Positions 51,686 to 60,894 of a stretch of 64,000 nt of DNA are shown piece after piece. The notes under the pieces were generated by a model. That model searched no databases. It had not been told where the DNA came from and saw nothing but the letters and a program-made list of their open reading frames with translations. Positions within the stretch are counted from its first letter, which is position 1. Every line of letters begins with the position of its first letter. The position numbers were made by a program, and so were the translations under genes. Source of the DNA: Nostoc sp. KVJ3 (GTDB lineage: Bacteria > Cyanobacteriota > Cyanobacteriia > Cyanobacteriales > Nostocaceae); contig NZ_WWFG01000001.1 of assembly GCF_026127265.1 (NCBI RefSeq), positions 3,957,501-4,021,500 of the forward strand, read 5' to 3'.

Positions 51686-54600
51686 ATGTTTAAGCAATTT
51701 GATGAATACAATGGTCAGCTATTTGAACAATGTCTTGTTGGGTTAACACTATGCCGAACAGATGGGACACTAATTCATTTAAACCTGGCTTATGCTGCCA
51801 TTTTGGGGCGCACTGTTCCAGAAACCCTAAATCTCAGCTATTGGCAAATTACTCCTGAAAAATATACCGTTGCTGACCAAGCTATCTTAAAAAACCTAGA
51901 ACAAACTGGTCGCTATGGCCCTTATGAGAAGGAGTTAATCCACAAAGATGGGCATCTAGTCCCGGTGAGAATCTCCAGTCTGATAATTGAAAAACAAGGT
52001 GAACGAATGATCTGGTCTAATGTGGAAGATATCAGCGACCTTCGACGCGCTCAACAGGAACGTGAACATACTGAACAAATCCTGAAACAAAGTGAAGCCC
52101 GATATCGCTCTTTAATAACCGCGACTACACAAATTGTCTGGGTATGTAGACCAGATGGAATTTGCTTTGAACTGACAAGTTGGATAGCCTATACAGGTCA
52201 AAGTCTAGCGGAAGCGGAAAATGGGGGCTGGATTGATGCTGTTCATCCTGACGATCGCGCCTACACTGGAGAAGCCTGGAATGCAGCCGTGGCAAACCAG
52301 AGGATGTATCAAATTGAATACCGAATTCGTGGCAAAGATGGCAACTACCGCCACTTTTCTATCTGTGGTACCCCCGTCCTAGAAGAAGACGGCAGTGTTC
52401 GGGAGTGGATTGGCACCTGCACTGATATTCACGATCGCAAGGTGGCAGAAGCCCAAAAGCAGTATATCGAGCAACGGTATCTCTCATTAGTAACTGCCAC
52501 TTCCCAAATGGTCTGGACGGCATCGCCGGAAGGAATGGTTAACGCTGAAATAGTCGGCTGGGAAGCATATACAGGTCAGAGTGCAGCCGAAATGTTAGGC
52601 TGGGGCTGGTTGGATGTCATACATCCCGATGACCGTGCCCGCAGTGCTGAAGTTTGGAGTGCTGCTGTGGCTAACCGGAGTCTTTATCAAATTGAATATC
52701 GGTTGCGTGGCAAAGACGGCAGCTACCGCCACTTTTTTGGCAATGGAGTTCCTGTTTTGGAAGCAGATGGCAGCATTCGAGAGTGGGTTGGCACTTGCAC
52801 TGATATTCACGATCGCAAGCTAGGAGAACAAACTCTGCAACGGAGCGAAGAACGGTTTCGCTCTCTGGTGACTGCGACCTCACAACTTGTCTGGGTGGCT
52901 ACCCCTGATGGACTGGCTGTGAGCAGTGAAATGCTCACCTGGATGGCGTACTCTGGACAGAGTGAAGCCGAAGTTCAGGACTGGGGCTGGATTGATGCCA
53001 TTCATCCTGACGATCGCGATCGTACAGCCCTTGCCTGGAGTAATGCTGTGGCGATGAATCAAAGCCTCTATCAAACCGAATACCGGCTGCGTGGCAAGGA
53101 TGGCAGCTACCGCCACTTTGGTGTCTGCGGTGCCCCCGTCTTTGAAGAAGACGGTAGCATCCGAGAATGGATTGGCACCTGCACTGATATTCAAGATCGC
53201 AAATTAGCAGAAGCCGAAAATCAACGTTTATTAGATATGTTGAATCATTCCAGCGATGCCATCATCGTCCGCGACATGAGCGACAAAATCTCTCACTGGA
53301 ATCAGGGTGCCGAAAGACTCTACGGTTGGACGCGTGAAGAAGTGAAAGACCAATGCATTCACACATTTATCAAAAAAACCTTTCCCAAACCAAAAGCAGA
53401 AATCATCGCAGAGTTATTAGAGCAAGGTAATTGGGAAGGAGAAGTGCAACATCTCACCCATGATAGCAAACTGATTATCGTCCAGAGCCGATGGACTCTG
53501 CAACGAGACATGGATGGTCAGCCCTGCGCGGTGCTGGAAATTAATACCGATATCACTGCACGCAAAGAAGCAGAAATCGCTCTGCGGCAACTGAATCAAA
53601 AACTGGAAGCCAGAGTTATAGAGCGGACAGCTGCCCTGCAAAATACCTTAGCAGAAGCCCAGGGATTAAATGCCATTTTAGATAACTTAGCAGATGGTTT
53701 GTTAGTGGTAGACACCGCAGGACAAATTACCCACTTCAATCCTGCCTTTTTAGGTATGTATGAATTGACAGCTACCATCGTCAATGGTCACTACTTAGAA
53801 CTCCCGATATCTGGTTTAGCAGACCTGGTTACACGAACTCAGTCCCATCCTGGAGAGGTATTTTCTGCCGAAGTTGCACTGACAAAGGAACGCATTGGTC
53901 AGGCAGTGGCGACCGCCATTTTCAAAAAGACGGTAGATCGAGAACCTCTTGCTTGCTTCGGTTCAGCGTTGCTGATTCGGGATGTGACGGCAGAAAAAGA
54001 GATTGACAAGATGAAGACCGACTTCATCTCAACGGTTTCCCACGAACTGCGAACACCACTAACTTCTGTTCTTGGTTTTGCATCGATCATTAAAGAAAAG
54101 CTAGAAACCGATGTATTCCCAATAATTTCTACTGAAGACCGCAAGCTTCAGAAAACCATCAAGCGGGTAGGTGACAATCTCAACATTATTGTGTCGGAAG
54201 CAGAACGCCTCACGTCTTTGATTAACGATGTCCTAGATATTGCCAAGATGGAAGCAGGTAAGGTGGAATGGCAGATGCAGCCCCTCGATCCCAGTGAATT
54301 AATCCATTGGGCAGCCAATTCTACCGCCGGATTGTTTGAAACCAATGGCTTGCAGTTAGTCAGCGAGATTGAACCTGGATTGCCTCAGATAATAGGCGAT
54401 CGCAATCGTTTACTGCAAGTTTTAATCAATCTGATTTCCAATGCCGTTAAATTTACCGAATCTGGCTGTGTCACGTGCCGCGTCAAACAAGAAGACGAAG
54501 GTGTTTGTATCAGCATCATCGATACAGGTATTGGTATTGCACCTGAAGATCAGCCAAAAGTGTTCGAGAAATTCCGGCAAGTTGGCGACACCCTCACCGA

Positions 54601-55438
54601 CAAACCCAAAGGCACTGGGTTAGGACTGCCCATCTGTAAACAAATCGTCGATCATCACGGTGGTAGAATCTGGGTCGAAAGTGAACCAGGGGACGGTAGC
54701 ATATTCTCCTTCATCATTCCCACCTACGCCAGCGATTCAAAAACCACTGCTAATCTGAATTTGGATACCCTAGTCAAACAACTTAAAGAACACGTCATCA
54801 CCACAAAAACTGTGCTGAACGAAAACCGTAAAACCATTTTGGTTGTAGATGATGACGCTAACATTCGGGAATTGCTTCGTCAACAACTGGAAAACGAAGG
54901 CTACAATGTTCGGGAAGGAAAAGACGGCGTAGATGCAATTCATCAAATCAAAACAGCCCGTCCCGATCTGATTCTCTTGGACGTAATGATGCCCCAAATC
55001 AATGGTTTTGATGTGGCAGCCGTTCTCAAAAATGATCCTCAGACCGCAGACATCCCGATCATTATTTTGTCAATTATTGAAAACAAAGAACGGGGCTACC
55101 ATATTGGTATTGATCGCTATCTCACTAAGCCCATTAACACAGAGAAACTTCTCAACGAAATAGGCTCACTACTTTATCAGGGTACTTCTAGTAAAAAGGT
55201 ATTAGTTGTAGATAAAAATGCATCAGCCTTAAAAACCCTATCGGATGTACTGCAAGCTCAAGGATACAACGTGATTGAAGCCTCCAATCCGCAAGAATGC
55301 ATCAATAAAGCTTTGTCAGCCAAACCTGACATGATCATCATCGATTCTATCTTTTCTCAAGAAGCCGATTTGGTGAAAACCCTACGCTTTGAAAAGGAAT
55401 TGGAAAATGTATTCTTTATTATGCTGTCCGATCAGTAA
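51686..55438 (+). CDS. Hybrid multi-PAS sensor histidine kinase with two receiver regions
   Basis: A 1250-residue protein without membrane segments. In order: PAS (about 8-120); three near-identical PAS_3/PAC units (about 135-255, 262-385, 388-510; each with GWxDAxHPDDR, YRxRGKDGxYRHF and REWIGTCTDI); PAS (about 515-635); PAS (about 665-770); HisKA with STVSHELRTPL (His about 789); HATPase (NLISNAVKFT; DTGIGIAPED; GTGLGLPI); a receiver (VVDDDANIREL, LILLDVMMPQ, Lys in YLTKPI, about 1048-1165); and a shortened second receiver (about 1170-1250) ending FIMLSDQ without the conserved Lys. It begins 25 bases after the GAF kinase, so the two and the regulator at 55655 make a signalling block. Signal unknown; the PAS_3 units often bind haem or small molecules. 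Confidence 0.9.
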   Translation: MFKQFDEYNGQLFEQCLVGLTLCRTDGTLIHLNLAYAAILGRTVPETLNLSYWQITPEKYTVADQAILKNLEQTGRYGPYEKELIHKDGHLVPVRISSLIIEKQGERMIWSNVEDISDLRRAQQEREHTEQILKQSEARYRSLITATTQIVWVCRPDGICFELTSWIAYTGQSLAEAENGGWIDAVHPDDRAYTGEAWNAAVANQRMYQIEYRIRGKDGNYRHFSICGTPVLEEDGSVREWIGTCTDIHDRKVAEAQKQYIEQRYLSLVTATSQMVWTASPEGMVNAEIVGWEAYTGQSAAEMLGWGWLDVIHPDDRARSAEVWSAAVANRSLYQIEYRLRGKDGSYRHFFGNGVPVLEADGSIREWVGTCTDIHDRKLGEQTLQRSEERFRSLVTATSQLVWVATPDGLAVSSEMLTWMAYSGQSEAEVQDWGWIDAIHPDDRDRTALAWSNAVAMNQSLYQTEYRLRGKDGSYRHFGVCGAPVFEEDGSIREWIGTCTDIQDRKLAEAENQRLLDMLNHSSDAIIVRDMSDKISHWNQGAERLYGWTREEVKDQCIHTFIKKTFPKPKAEIIAELLEQGNWEGEVQHLTHDSKLIIVQSRWTLQRDMDGQPCAVLEINTDITARKEAEIALRQLNQKLEARVIERTAALQNTLAEAQGLNAILDNLADGLLVVDTAGQITHFNPAFLGMYELTATIVNGHYLELPISGLADLVTRTQSHPGEVFSAEVALTKERIGQAVATAIFKKTVDREPLACFGSALLIRDVTAEKEIDKMKTDFISTVSHELRTPLTSVLGFASIIKEKLETDVFPIISTEDRKLQKTIKRVGDNLNIIVSEAERLTSLINDVLDIAKMEAGKVEWQMQPLDPSELIHWAANSTAGLFETNGLQLVSEIEPGLPQIIGDRNRLLQVLINLISNAVKFTESGCVTCRVKQEDEGVCISIIDTGIGIAPEDQPKVFEKFRQVGDTLTDKPKGTGLGLPICKQIVDHHGGRIWVESEPGDGSIFSFIIPTYASDSKTTANLNLDTLVKQLKEHVITTKTVLNENRKTILVVDDDANIRELLRQQLENEGYNVREGKDGVDAIHQIKTARPDLILLDVMMPQINGFDVAAVLKNDPQTADIPIIILSIIENKERGYHIGIDRYLTKPINTEKLLNEIGSLLYQGTSSKKVLVVDKNASALKTLSDVLQAQGYNVIEASNPQECINKALSAKPDMIIIDSIFSQEADLVKTLRFEKELENVFFIMLSDQ

Positions 55439-55521
55439 TTGGTGGGACTGGGGATTGGGGACAAGGGGACTGGGTCATAGGGACTGGGGACTAGGGACTA
55501 GCTAATAGAAAAATAATTCGC

Positions 55522-55653
55522 AATGCCCAATTCCCAATTCCCAATCCCCAATTCCCAATTCCCAATCCCCAATTCCCAATTCCCAATTCCCAATCCCCAA
55601 TTCCCAATTCCCAATTCCCAATCCCCAATCCCCAGTCCCCAATCCCCAATCCC
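55522..55653. repeat. Heptamer tandem repeat array (CCCAATT / CCCAATC)
   Basis: About 18 consecutive 7-mers of CCCAATT, CCCAATC or related form end one base before the ATG of the response regulator. The array replaces the usual leader of the gene, and its reading through the frame gives a meaningless N-terminal proline-rich extension. Confidence 0.9.
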
Positions 55654-55654
55654 T

Positions 55655-56032
55655 ATGACCCAGAAAATTTTGATTGTTGACGATGAACCCAATATCTTGA
55701 TTTTGATGGAACAAGCCTTAGAAGCATTAGAAGACGAGGGTGTTGAACTTCTAACTGCTAGAAATGGAGAAGAAGCTCTTGAAACTATTAAAGCTGAAAA
55801 ACCAAATCTAGTTTTTCTTGATGTGATGATGCCTAAAATGAACGGTTTGCAAGTCTGCCACATTGTTAAACACGACTTGCAAATGACTGATATCTACATT
55901 GTGATATTGACAGCTAAGGGACAGGAATTTGATAAACAAAAAGGAATTGAGGTCGGTGCAGATTTATATCTAACTAAACCATTCCGCCCCAAAGAAGTAC
56001 TTGAAAAATCAATGCAGGTTTTGGGCTTTTGA
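55655..56032 (+). CDS. Single-domain response regulator
   Basis: A 125-residue receiver, MTQKILIVDDEPNILILMEQALE; the acidic pocket is VDDE, the phospho-acceptor Asp is in LVFLDVMMPKMNG (about 56), the Thr in VILTAKG, and the Lys in YLTKPFRPKEVL (about 109). It has no output domain, like CheY-type proteins. Its place after two sensor kinases suggests it is their phosphorelay partner. ATG 55655 is the start; the preceding frame is a repeat array. Confidence 0.92.
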   Translation: MTQKILIVDDEPNILILMEQALEALEDEGVELLTARNGEEALETIKAEKPNLVFLDVMMPKMNGLQVCHIVKHDLQMTDIYIVILTAKGQEFDKQKGIEVGADLYLTKPFRPKEVLEKSMQVLGF

Positions 56033-56139
56033 GAAAAATCTTGAATGAATGCTTTTCACCTGCGACACCAAATAGCTCGTCGTAGACATCGCACTACTGG
56101 GAACAATCAACACAAATCTGGTTACACTTGGTTAAGAGA

Positions 56140-57120
56140 TCAACGGTTAACAGTACTCATGTCAGGGTAGCGTTCACCTGCTGCTACACCTTTGGGTGCA
56201 ACTGCTTCCAGTCGATTCAACTCTTGTTCAGTCAGAGTAATTTCGCTAGTTGCAATATTCTCTTCTAAGTAGGTACGGCGTTTTGTACCAGGAATGGGGA
56301 CAATATCTTCTCCTTGAGCCAATAGCCATGCTAATGCAAGCTGACTAGCGGTTACTCCTTTTTCGGTGGCGATCGCTTTCACTTGCTCGACTAATTGCAG
56401 GTTCTTATAAAAATTCTCCCCTTGAAAGCGAGGGGCATTTCGGCGATAGTCATCAGGTGCTAGATCGTCAGGGCTAGCGATCGCTCCTGATAAAAACCCT
56501 CTTCCTAATGGACTATAGGCAACAAACCCAATTCCTAATTCCCGCACAGTAGGTAAAATTTCATCCTCTGGCTCTCGACTCCAAAGCGAGTATTCTGTTT
56601 GCAGTGCCGCAATGGGGTGGACTGCCACAGCCCGCCGAATTGTCGCCGGAGCAGCCTCTGAAAGTCCTAAATAACGCACTTTTCCCAGCTTTACTAACTC
56701 TGCCATTGCTCCTACAGTATCCTCAATGGGTACGGTTGTATCTACCCGATGTTGATAATACAGGTCAATTACTTCCACTCCCAAACGTTTGAGTGAGGCA
56801 TCACAAGCTTGATGGACATATTCGGGTTTGCCATTAACTCCTTTAAAACCACCATCTTCAGTGCGGACATTGCCAAATTTGGTTGCTAATACTACTTGAT
56901 CTCGGCGATCTCTAATGGCTTTGCCTACTAATTGCTCATTAGTAAAAGGCCCATACATATCAGCAGTATCAAGAAAATTAACTCCAAGTTCCAATGCTCG
57001 ATGAATTGTTGCGATCGCCTCAATTTCATCACGACCACTATAAAACTCGGACATTCCCATGCAACCAAGTCCAATAGTTGAAACTTCTAACCCAAGTTTC
57101 CCTAGTTTTCTGGTTTTCAT
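56140..57120 (-). CDS. Aldo/keto reductase
   Basis: A 326-residue AKR barrel starting MKTRKLGKLGLEVSTIGLGCMGMSEFY with AGGAG eight bases before the ATG. The catalytic Asp and Tyr are in FLDTADMYGPFTNE (about 50-63), Lys in ATKFGN, His in YYQHRVD (about 119-125). The C-terminal NADP-binding IPGTKRRTYLEEN is present. Such enzymes reduce aldehydes or ketones with NADPH; the closest look is the YajO/Tas-like AKR group. Substrate unknown. Confidence 0.92.
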   Translation of the reverse strand: MKTRKLGKLGLEVSTIGLGCMGMSEFYSGRDEIEAIATIHRALELGVNFLDTADMYGPFTNEQLVGKAIRDRRDQVVLATKFGNVRTEDGGFKGVNGKPEYVHQACDASLKRLGVEVIDLYYQHRVDTTVPIEDTVGAMAELVKLGKVRYLGLSEAAPATIRRAVAVHPIAALQTEYSLWSREPEDEILPTVRELGIGFVAYSPLGRGFLSGAIASPDDLAPDDYRRNAPRFQGENFYKNLQLVEQVKAIATEKGVTASQLALAWLLAQGEDIVPIPGTKRRTYLEENIATSEITLTEQELNRLEAVAPKGVAAGERYPDMSTVNR

Positions 57121-57244
57121 CACATAATCTCCTAGTGAGTCAGAGAAAATCAACTCCTTCAGAATTACCTCTTTCCCTATTACCTAGTCATCTACACTTA
57201 GAAGTATTTCCTGATAAAAGTAATTAAAAAATATATTGATCGTC

Positions 57245-57333
57245 TGACTTACGGAAAACTTTAGCCAAAACCCTTATTTTTAGGTAGGAGCAATTCATGA
57301 ATTGCCCCTACCGCGTGTAATTTTGCGTAAGTT
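57245..57333. mobile_element. Small MITE with a long internal palindrome
   Basis: GACTTACGGAAAA and TTTTGCGTAAGTT are terminal inverted repeats (one mismatch), and inside is a nearly perfect 30-bp palindrome (57283-57312, GGTAGGAGCAATTC / GAATTGCCCCTACC). It is about 90 bp. It lies in the 57121-57526 gap, which otherwise has only the promoters of the reductase and the Pta-like gene. Confidence 0.7.
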
Positions 57334-57526
57334 CCATATCAAACAAAATTTATCCCGATCAAAAAAGCGGATAACGCAATGGTAGCAAGTTCGTGTACAC
57401 CTGCTGATTCAGAAGGTAATTATGGGAAACCTTAATTTGTGAGAGCGAGAGGCTTTTGCCAGAAGGAACTAGAATTAGGAAACACCTCGCTGGGTTCTTC
57501 TGAATTTTGAAATTAGGAGTGCATGT

Positions 57527-58621
57527 GTGCCAAAATCCCCTAAATATTTGCTGATTGGCTCAACCGAGACTTATAGCGGTAAATCTGCAACTGTTCTGGG
57601 TTTGTCTCATCAGCTACAGCAAAAAGGACTGGATATTACCTACGGTAAACCGCTTGGTACGTGTCTAAATTCCTCTAGTGGAACCGTAATTGAGGAGGAT
57701 GTCCAATTCATCGCTCTTAGCCTCAATTTGCCGGAAAACCGTGTTGCACCTACAATGCTGGCTTTGGATGAACTCAATGTGCAAAAGCGCTTACGAGGGG
57801 AAGACAAAACCGATTATCAGCAGTCCCTAATGCAGCAATATTTACAAATGTCTCAAGGAGATTTGGTATTGCTGGAGGGGCCTGGTGATTTTTCTGAAGG
57901 CAATTTGTTTGACTTGTCTTTGCTGCAAATGGCTGAAGTATTGGATGCTGGCGTGCTGTTGGTAAGCCGCTATAAATCGTTGGTTTCGGTTGAGGCGCTA
58001 TTGGCTGCTAAAGGACGTGTGGGCGATCGCTTGATGGGAGTTGTGATCAATGATATCCCTGTCACCCAATTAGAAGCGGTTGACACTCTCTTGCGTCCAT
58101 TTTTGGAACAGCAAGGGATTCCCGTGCTAGCAATGCTGCCGAATAGCGATTTGCTCCGTAGTATCAGTGTTGGTGAACTGGTGAAACAGTTAAAGGCTGA
58201 CGTTCTCTGTCGCAACGATCGCATGGATTTATTGGTGGAAAGTCTGGCAATTGGAGCAATGAATGTCAACTCTGCTGTCAAGTATTTCCGCAAACGCCGA
58301 AATATGGCAGTTGTAACCGGAGGCGATCGCGTCGAAATTCAGCAAGCGGCTTTAGAAACATCTACCCAATGTTTAATTCTCACCGGGCAACTACCCCCGC
58401 CGCCGTTCATTCTCAGTCGCGCTGAAGAACTAGAAATCCCCATTTTATCTGTTGACTTAGACACCCTCACCACTGTCGAAATTATTAACCGCACTTTCGG
58501 ACAAGTCCGCCTACACGAACCGATTAAGGTTCACTGCATTCGCCAGTTAATGTCTGAGCATTTTGACATTGACCGCTTGTTATCGAAACTGGGTTTAACT
58601 CCCGCAGCAGCATTGTCTTAG
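57527..58621 (+). CDS. Phosphotransacetylase-family protein (AAA_26 / DRTGG)
   Basis: A 364-residue protein like the regulatory N-terminal part of long phosphotransacetylases. The P-loop-like IGSTETYSGKSATVLGLSHQL (about 10-30) opens an AAA_26 (BioD-like) domain; a DRTGG-type domain follows (about 215-320, VGELVKQLKADVLCRN). The catalytic Pta domain is absent, so it does not make acetyl-CoA from acetyl phosphate by itself. Start is GTG 57527 with AGGAG eight bases before; an overlapping ATG at 57523 is out of frame. The family is common in cyanobacteria; role unknown. Confidence 0.85.
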   Translation: MPKSPKYLLIGSTETYSGKSATVLGLSHQLQQKGLDITYGKPLGTCLNSSSGTVIEEDVQFIALSLNLPENRVAPTMLALDELNVQKRLRGEDKTDYQQSLMQQYLQMSQGDLVLLEGPGDFSEGNLFDLSLLQMAEVLDAGVLLVSRYKSLVSVEALLAAKGRVGDRLMGVVINDIPVTQLEAVDTLLRPFLEQQGIPVLAMLPNSDLLRSISVGELVKQLKADVLCRNDRMDLLVESLAIGAMNVNSAVKYFRKRRNMAVVTGGDRVEIQQAALETSTQCLILTGQLPPPPFILSRAEELEIPILSVDLDTLTTVEIINRTFGQVRLHEPIKVHCIRQLMSEHFDIDRLLSKLGLTPAAALS

Positions 58622-58662
58622 ATTCATCGACGTGAACAATTAAGAGCATCAATGCTCAGTTA

Positions 58663-59181
58663 TCAGTTAGGTAGCTGTATGACTGCTGAGGGTACAGCTG
58701 GTTCGCCGTCACCTCCCAGGGGACGGCGTGCTGTTTCCTTCCGCCCCATAGCTGGGACGTGCTTAGTTGCAGCAGCTAATCCAAAAACAGGCATATTGCC
58801 GTAAATGGCCTTATATCTTCCCGGTTCTATTAAATAAGTTTCGTGCCAAATGCCAACACTGCCATCAGCACCAATGGCTTGATTAAACCTTTGCCAAGCT
58901 TTTAAATGTGCATCGGCTGGATTTCTAGCAAAACGCTCCAAATCCTCGAACGATCGCCAATACTGAATCAGTCCTACCCCTCGCCAGTAAACAAAAGTTT
59001 CTCCTCCTAAAAAACCTTTTTCAGGATTCTGATTAAGGTTTTGTAGCATGGGCGACATTGCCCTGGCTGTAGGAACCCATTTGGAAAAAGCGAATAATTT
59101 ATTAACTCGCATCCCAATTAGAAACACAACAAAGGGTTCATCAATCTCGGCAGTAAATCGTCCTGGTATTACTTGAGGCAT
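58663..59181 (-). CDS. DUF4188 protein (monooxygenase-like fold)
   Basis: A 172-residue protein starting MPQVIPGRFTAEIDEPFVVFLIGMRVNKLFAF with AAGGAG nine bases before. It resembles DUF4188, related to ABM/YdhR dimeric alpha-beta barrels, with GGETFVYWRGVGLIQYWRSFEDLERFARNP and HLKAWQRFNQAIGADGSVGIWHETYLI. Such proteins may oxidise or bind small organics. It is divergent from a PadR regulator across a double palindrome, which suggests regulation by that protein and perhaps an efflux or detoxification role. Confidence 0.85.
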   Translation of the reverse strand: MPQVIPGRFTAEIDEPFVVFLIGMRVNKLFAFSKWVPTARAMSPMLQNLNQNPEKGFLGGETFVYWRGVGLIQYWRSFEDLERFARNPADAHLKAWQRFNQAIGADGSVGIWHETYLIEPGRYKAIYGNMPVFGLAAATKHVPAMGRKETARRPLGGDGEPAVPSAVIQLPN

Positions 59182-59208
59182 CTCTGGCTCCTTGTTGCTT
59201 AAGTTAAT

Positions 59209-59252
59209 ATGCAATTAGTTGCATAATAATATTGTTATGCAACTAATTGCAT
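59209..59252. promoter_or_regulatory. Double palindromic operator between DUF4188 and PadR genes
   Basis: ATGCAATTAGTTGCAT (59209-59224) and ATGCAACTAATTGCAT (59237-59252) are exact inverted repeats of each other and each is nearly a palindrome by itself. PadR-type regulators bind ATGC/T-type dyads with such spacing. The pair lies between the start of DUF4188 (59181, minus) and that of padR (59277, plus), where both promoters must be. Confidence 0.75.
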
Positions 59253-59276
59253 AAGTCAAGTAGTGAACTAAAAATT

Positions 59277-59825
59277 ATGGCATTAGCACACGCAATATTA
59301 TCTGCTCTGGTTGATGCACCCTGTAGTGGGTATGATTTAGCAAAACGATTCGATGGTTCTGTAGGCTTTTTCTGGTCAGCAAGTCACCAGCAGATTTATC
59401 GAGAGTTGTCGAAGCTAGAAGATCAAGGATGGATAAGTTCTGAGACAATTCTCCAAACAGGACGGCCAGATAAAAGGCTCTATAGCGTTACAGACTTGGG
59501 ACAACAGCAACTTCAAGAGTGGATTGCTCAACCTTGTGAACCCACACCGATTAAAGATGATTTACTGGTGAAAATTTTTGCTGGTCAGATTGTTCCTAAG
59601 CAAATTATCTTGGCAGAGCTAGAACATCACCAAAAAGCCCATCTAGAAAAATTGTCTACGTATAAAGAATTAGAGCAAGGTTACTTTAAAAACTTACAAG
59701 AATTACCAGAAGCAGCCAAATTTCAGTACTTGACTCTCCTAAATGGCATTACTTATGAGACAAATTGGCTAGCTTGGTGTAACCAAACAATCGAGTTATT
59801 GAACCAAAGAGTCGAAAAATTGTAG
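59277..59825 (+). CDS. PadR family transcriptional regulator
   Basis: A 182-residue PadR-type regulator: winged helix MALAHAILSALVDAPCSGYDLAKRFDGSVGFFWSASHQQIYRELSKLEDQGWI (recognition helix SHQQIYRELSKLE) with wing TGRPDKRLYSVTDLG, then a Vir_act_alpha_C-type helical domain (about 90-180). PadR proteins usually repress detoxification or efflux genes and respond to small aromatic or drug-like ligands. The ATG at 59277 is chosen because the alternative TTG at 59247 lies inside the operator. The divergent DUF4188 gene is the likely target, with autoregulation. Confidence 0.9.
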   Translation: MALAHAILSALVDAPCSGYDLAKRFDGSVGFFWSASHQQIYRELSKLEDQGWISSETILQTGRPDKRLYSVTDLGQQQLQEWIAQPCEPTPIKDDLLVKIFAGQIVPKQIILAELEHHQKAHLEKLSTYKELEQGYFKNLQELPEAAKFQYLTLLNGITYETNWLAWCNQTIELLNQRVEKL

Positions 59826-59906
59826 CAATCTCTAACTCAAGTTTTCCTCGCATCTACACGCTGTTTGGTAAAATATCTGGGTTGTTTAATCGGATTATAT
59901 CTATCT

Positions 59907-60410
59907 TTGAGCCAATCAACAGACCTTATTAAACTCGATACATTAGCGCAAGAACTGGCCACAATCCAGCAAACGGGTTCCAAAAAAATCGCCTTGTTGG
60001 GTTCTCGTCACGTTCCGATTACGCATCAGAATCTTATTGAAATGATGACTTATGCCCTAGTTTTATCGGGTAATCGCATCATTACTTCTGGTGCTACAGG
60101 TACAAATTCAGCAGCCATCAAGGGAGCAACGCGGGCTGATGCAAATTTGTTGACGGTGATTTTACCCCAAAGCCTGGAACGCCAGCCTTTGGAATCGCGC
60201 CAGCAACTAGAACAGGTAATGCATTTAGTGGAAAATCCCAGTAATGATAATCTGTCTCTTGCTGAAGCTAGTTATCTGTGCAACAAGGAAATTGTCTCCC
60301 GTTGCCAGCAACTGATCTGTTTTGCGTTTCACGACAGCCGCACATTGTTGCAAACTTGTCAAGATGCAGAAGAACAAAGAAAAGTGGTAACGCTTTTCTA
60401 CTTTGATTAG
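59907..60410 (+). CDS. DprA/SMF-like Rossmann protein (DNA recombination-mediator A family)
   Basis: A 167-residue protein related to the Rossmann domain of DprA: KKIALLGSRHVPITHQNLIEMMTYALVLSGNRIITSGATGTNSAAIKGA, with the GSR and SGxAxGxD-type loop (SGATGTN). It lacks the remaining DprA domains. The start is TTG 59907 (LSQSTDLIKLDTLAQELATIQQTG), judged by where the protein-like sequence begins; no ATG fits. Cyanobacterial members are annotated as DNA recombination-mediator protein A; whether it acts in transformation or nucleotide metabolism (LOG-like) is open. Confidence 0.8.
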   Translation: MSQSTDLIKLDTLAQELATIQQTGSKKIALLGSRHVPITHQNLIEMMTYALVLSGNRIITSGATGTNSAAIKGATRADANLLTVILPQSLERQPLESRQQLEQVMHLVENPSNDNLSLAEASYLCNKEIVSRCQQLICFAFHDSRTLLQTCQDAEEQRKVVTLFYFD

Positions 60411-60495
60411 TCATTTGTCATTTGTCTTTTGTCATTTGTATTTGACTCATGACTAATGACTGATGACTATGACTGATAACCAACAACAATAAGTA

Positions 60496-60894
60496 ATGAT
60501 AATTTTTTTGTACTCGATCGCTGCTGCTGTCGTTCTGATTTACCTGCCATTTTTGGTAGTAGCTTATGCCCGTGTGCGGATTGGCAAGGAAATGCTTGCT
60601 ACTCCTCGTGCGATGGTTGATAAATTGCCGCCTTATGCCCAACGAGCTACTTGGGCGCATCAGAACACCTTTGAAGCCTTTATGGTATTTGCCGCAGCCG
60701 CATTAATGGCTTATGTAACTGGTGTAAATTCTTCTACAGCGCAAATAGCTGCGATCGCCTTTGTGGTGGCTCGTTTGCTATACTCAATTTTTTATATTTT
60801 GAATATACCCCTTTTGCGATCGCTCATGTTTGCTACTGGCATAGTTAGCTCTATCACTCTTATCTTCTTGAGCATCATCCAAGCTACTAATTAA
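60496..60894 (+). CDS. MAPEG family membrane protein
   Basis: A 132-residue membrane protein with four hydrophobic segments and the MAPEG pattern: ATPRAMVDKLPPYAQRATWAHQNTFEAFMVFAAAALMA (about 35-72, with the QRAxxAHQNxFE motif) and VARLLYSIFYILNIPLLRSLMFATG (about 90-114). MAPEG proteins are trimeric glutathione-using or eicosanoid-type membrane enzymes; the bacterial substrates are mostly unknown. The ATG at 60496 is the obvious start. Confidence 0.9.
   Translation: MIIFLYSIAAAVVLIYLPFLVVAYARVRIGKEMLATPRAMVDKLPPYAQRATWAHQNTFEAFMVFAAAALMAYVTGVNSSTAQIAAIAFVVARLLYSIFYILNIPLLRSLMFATGIVSSITLIFLSIIQATN

Noticed and set aside
55498..55863. Minus-strand frame through the CCCAATT array and the response regulator
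   Set aside because: It is repeat sequence followed by the antisense of the receiver gene.
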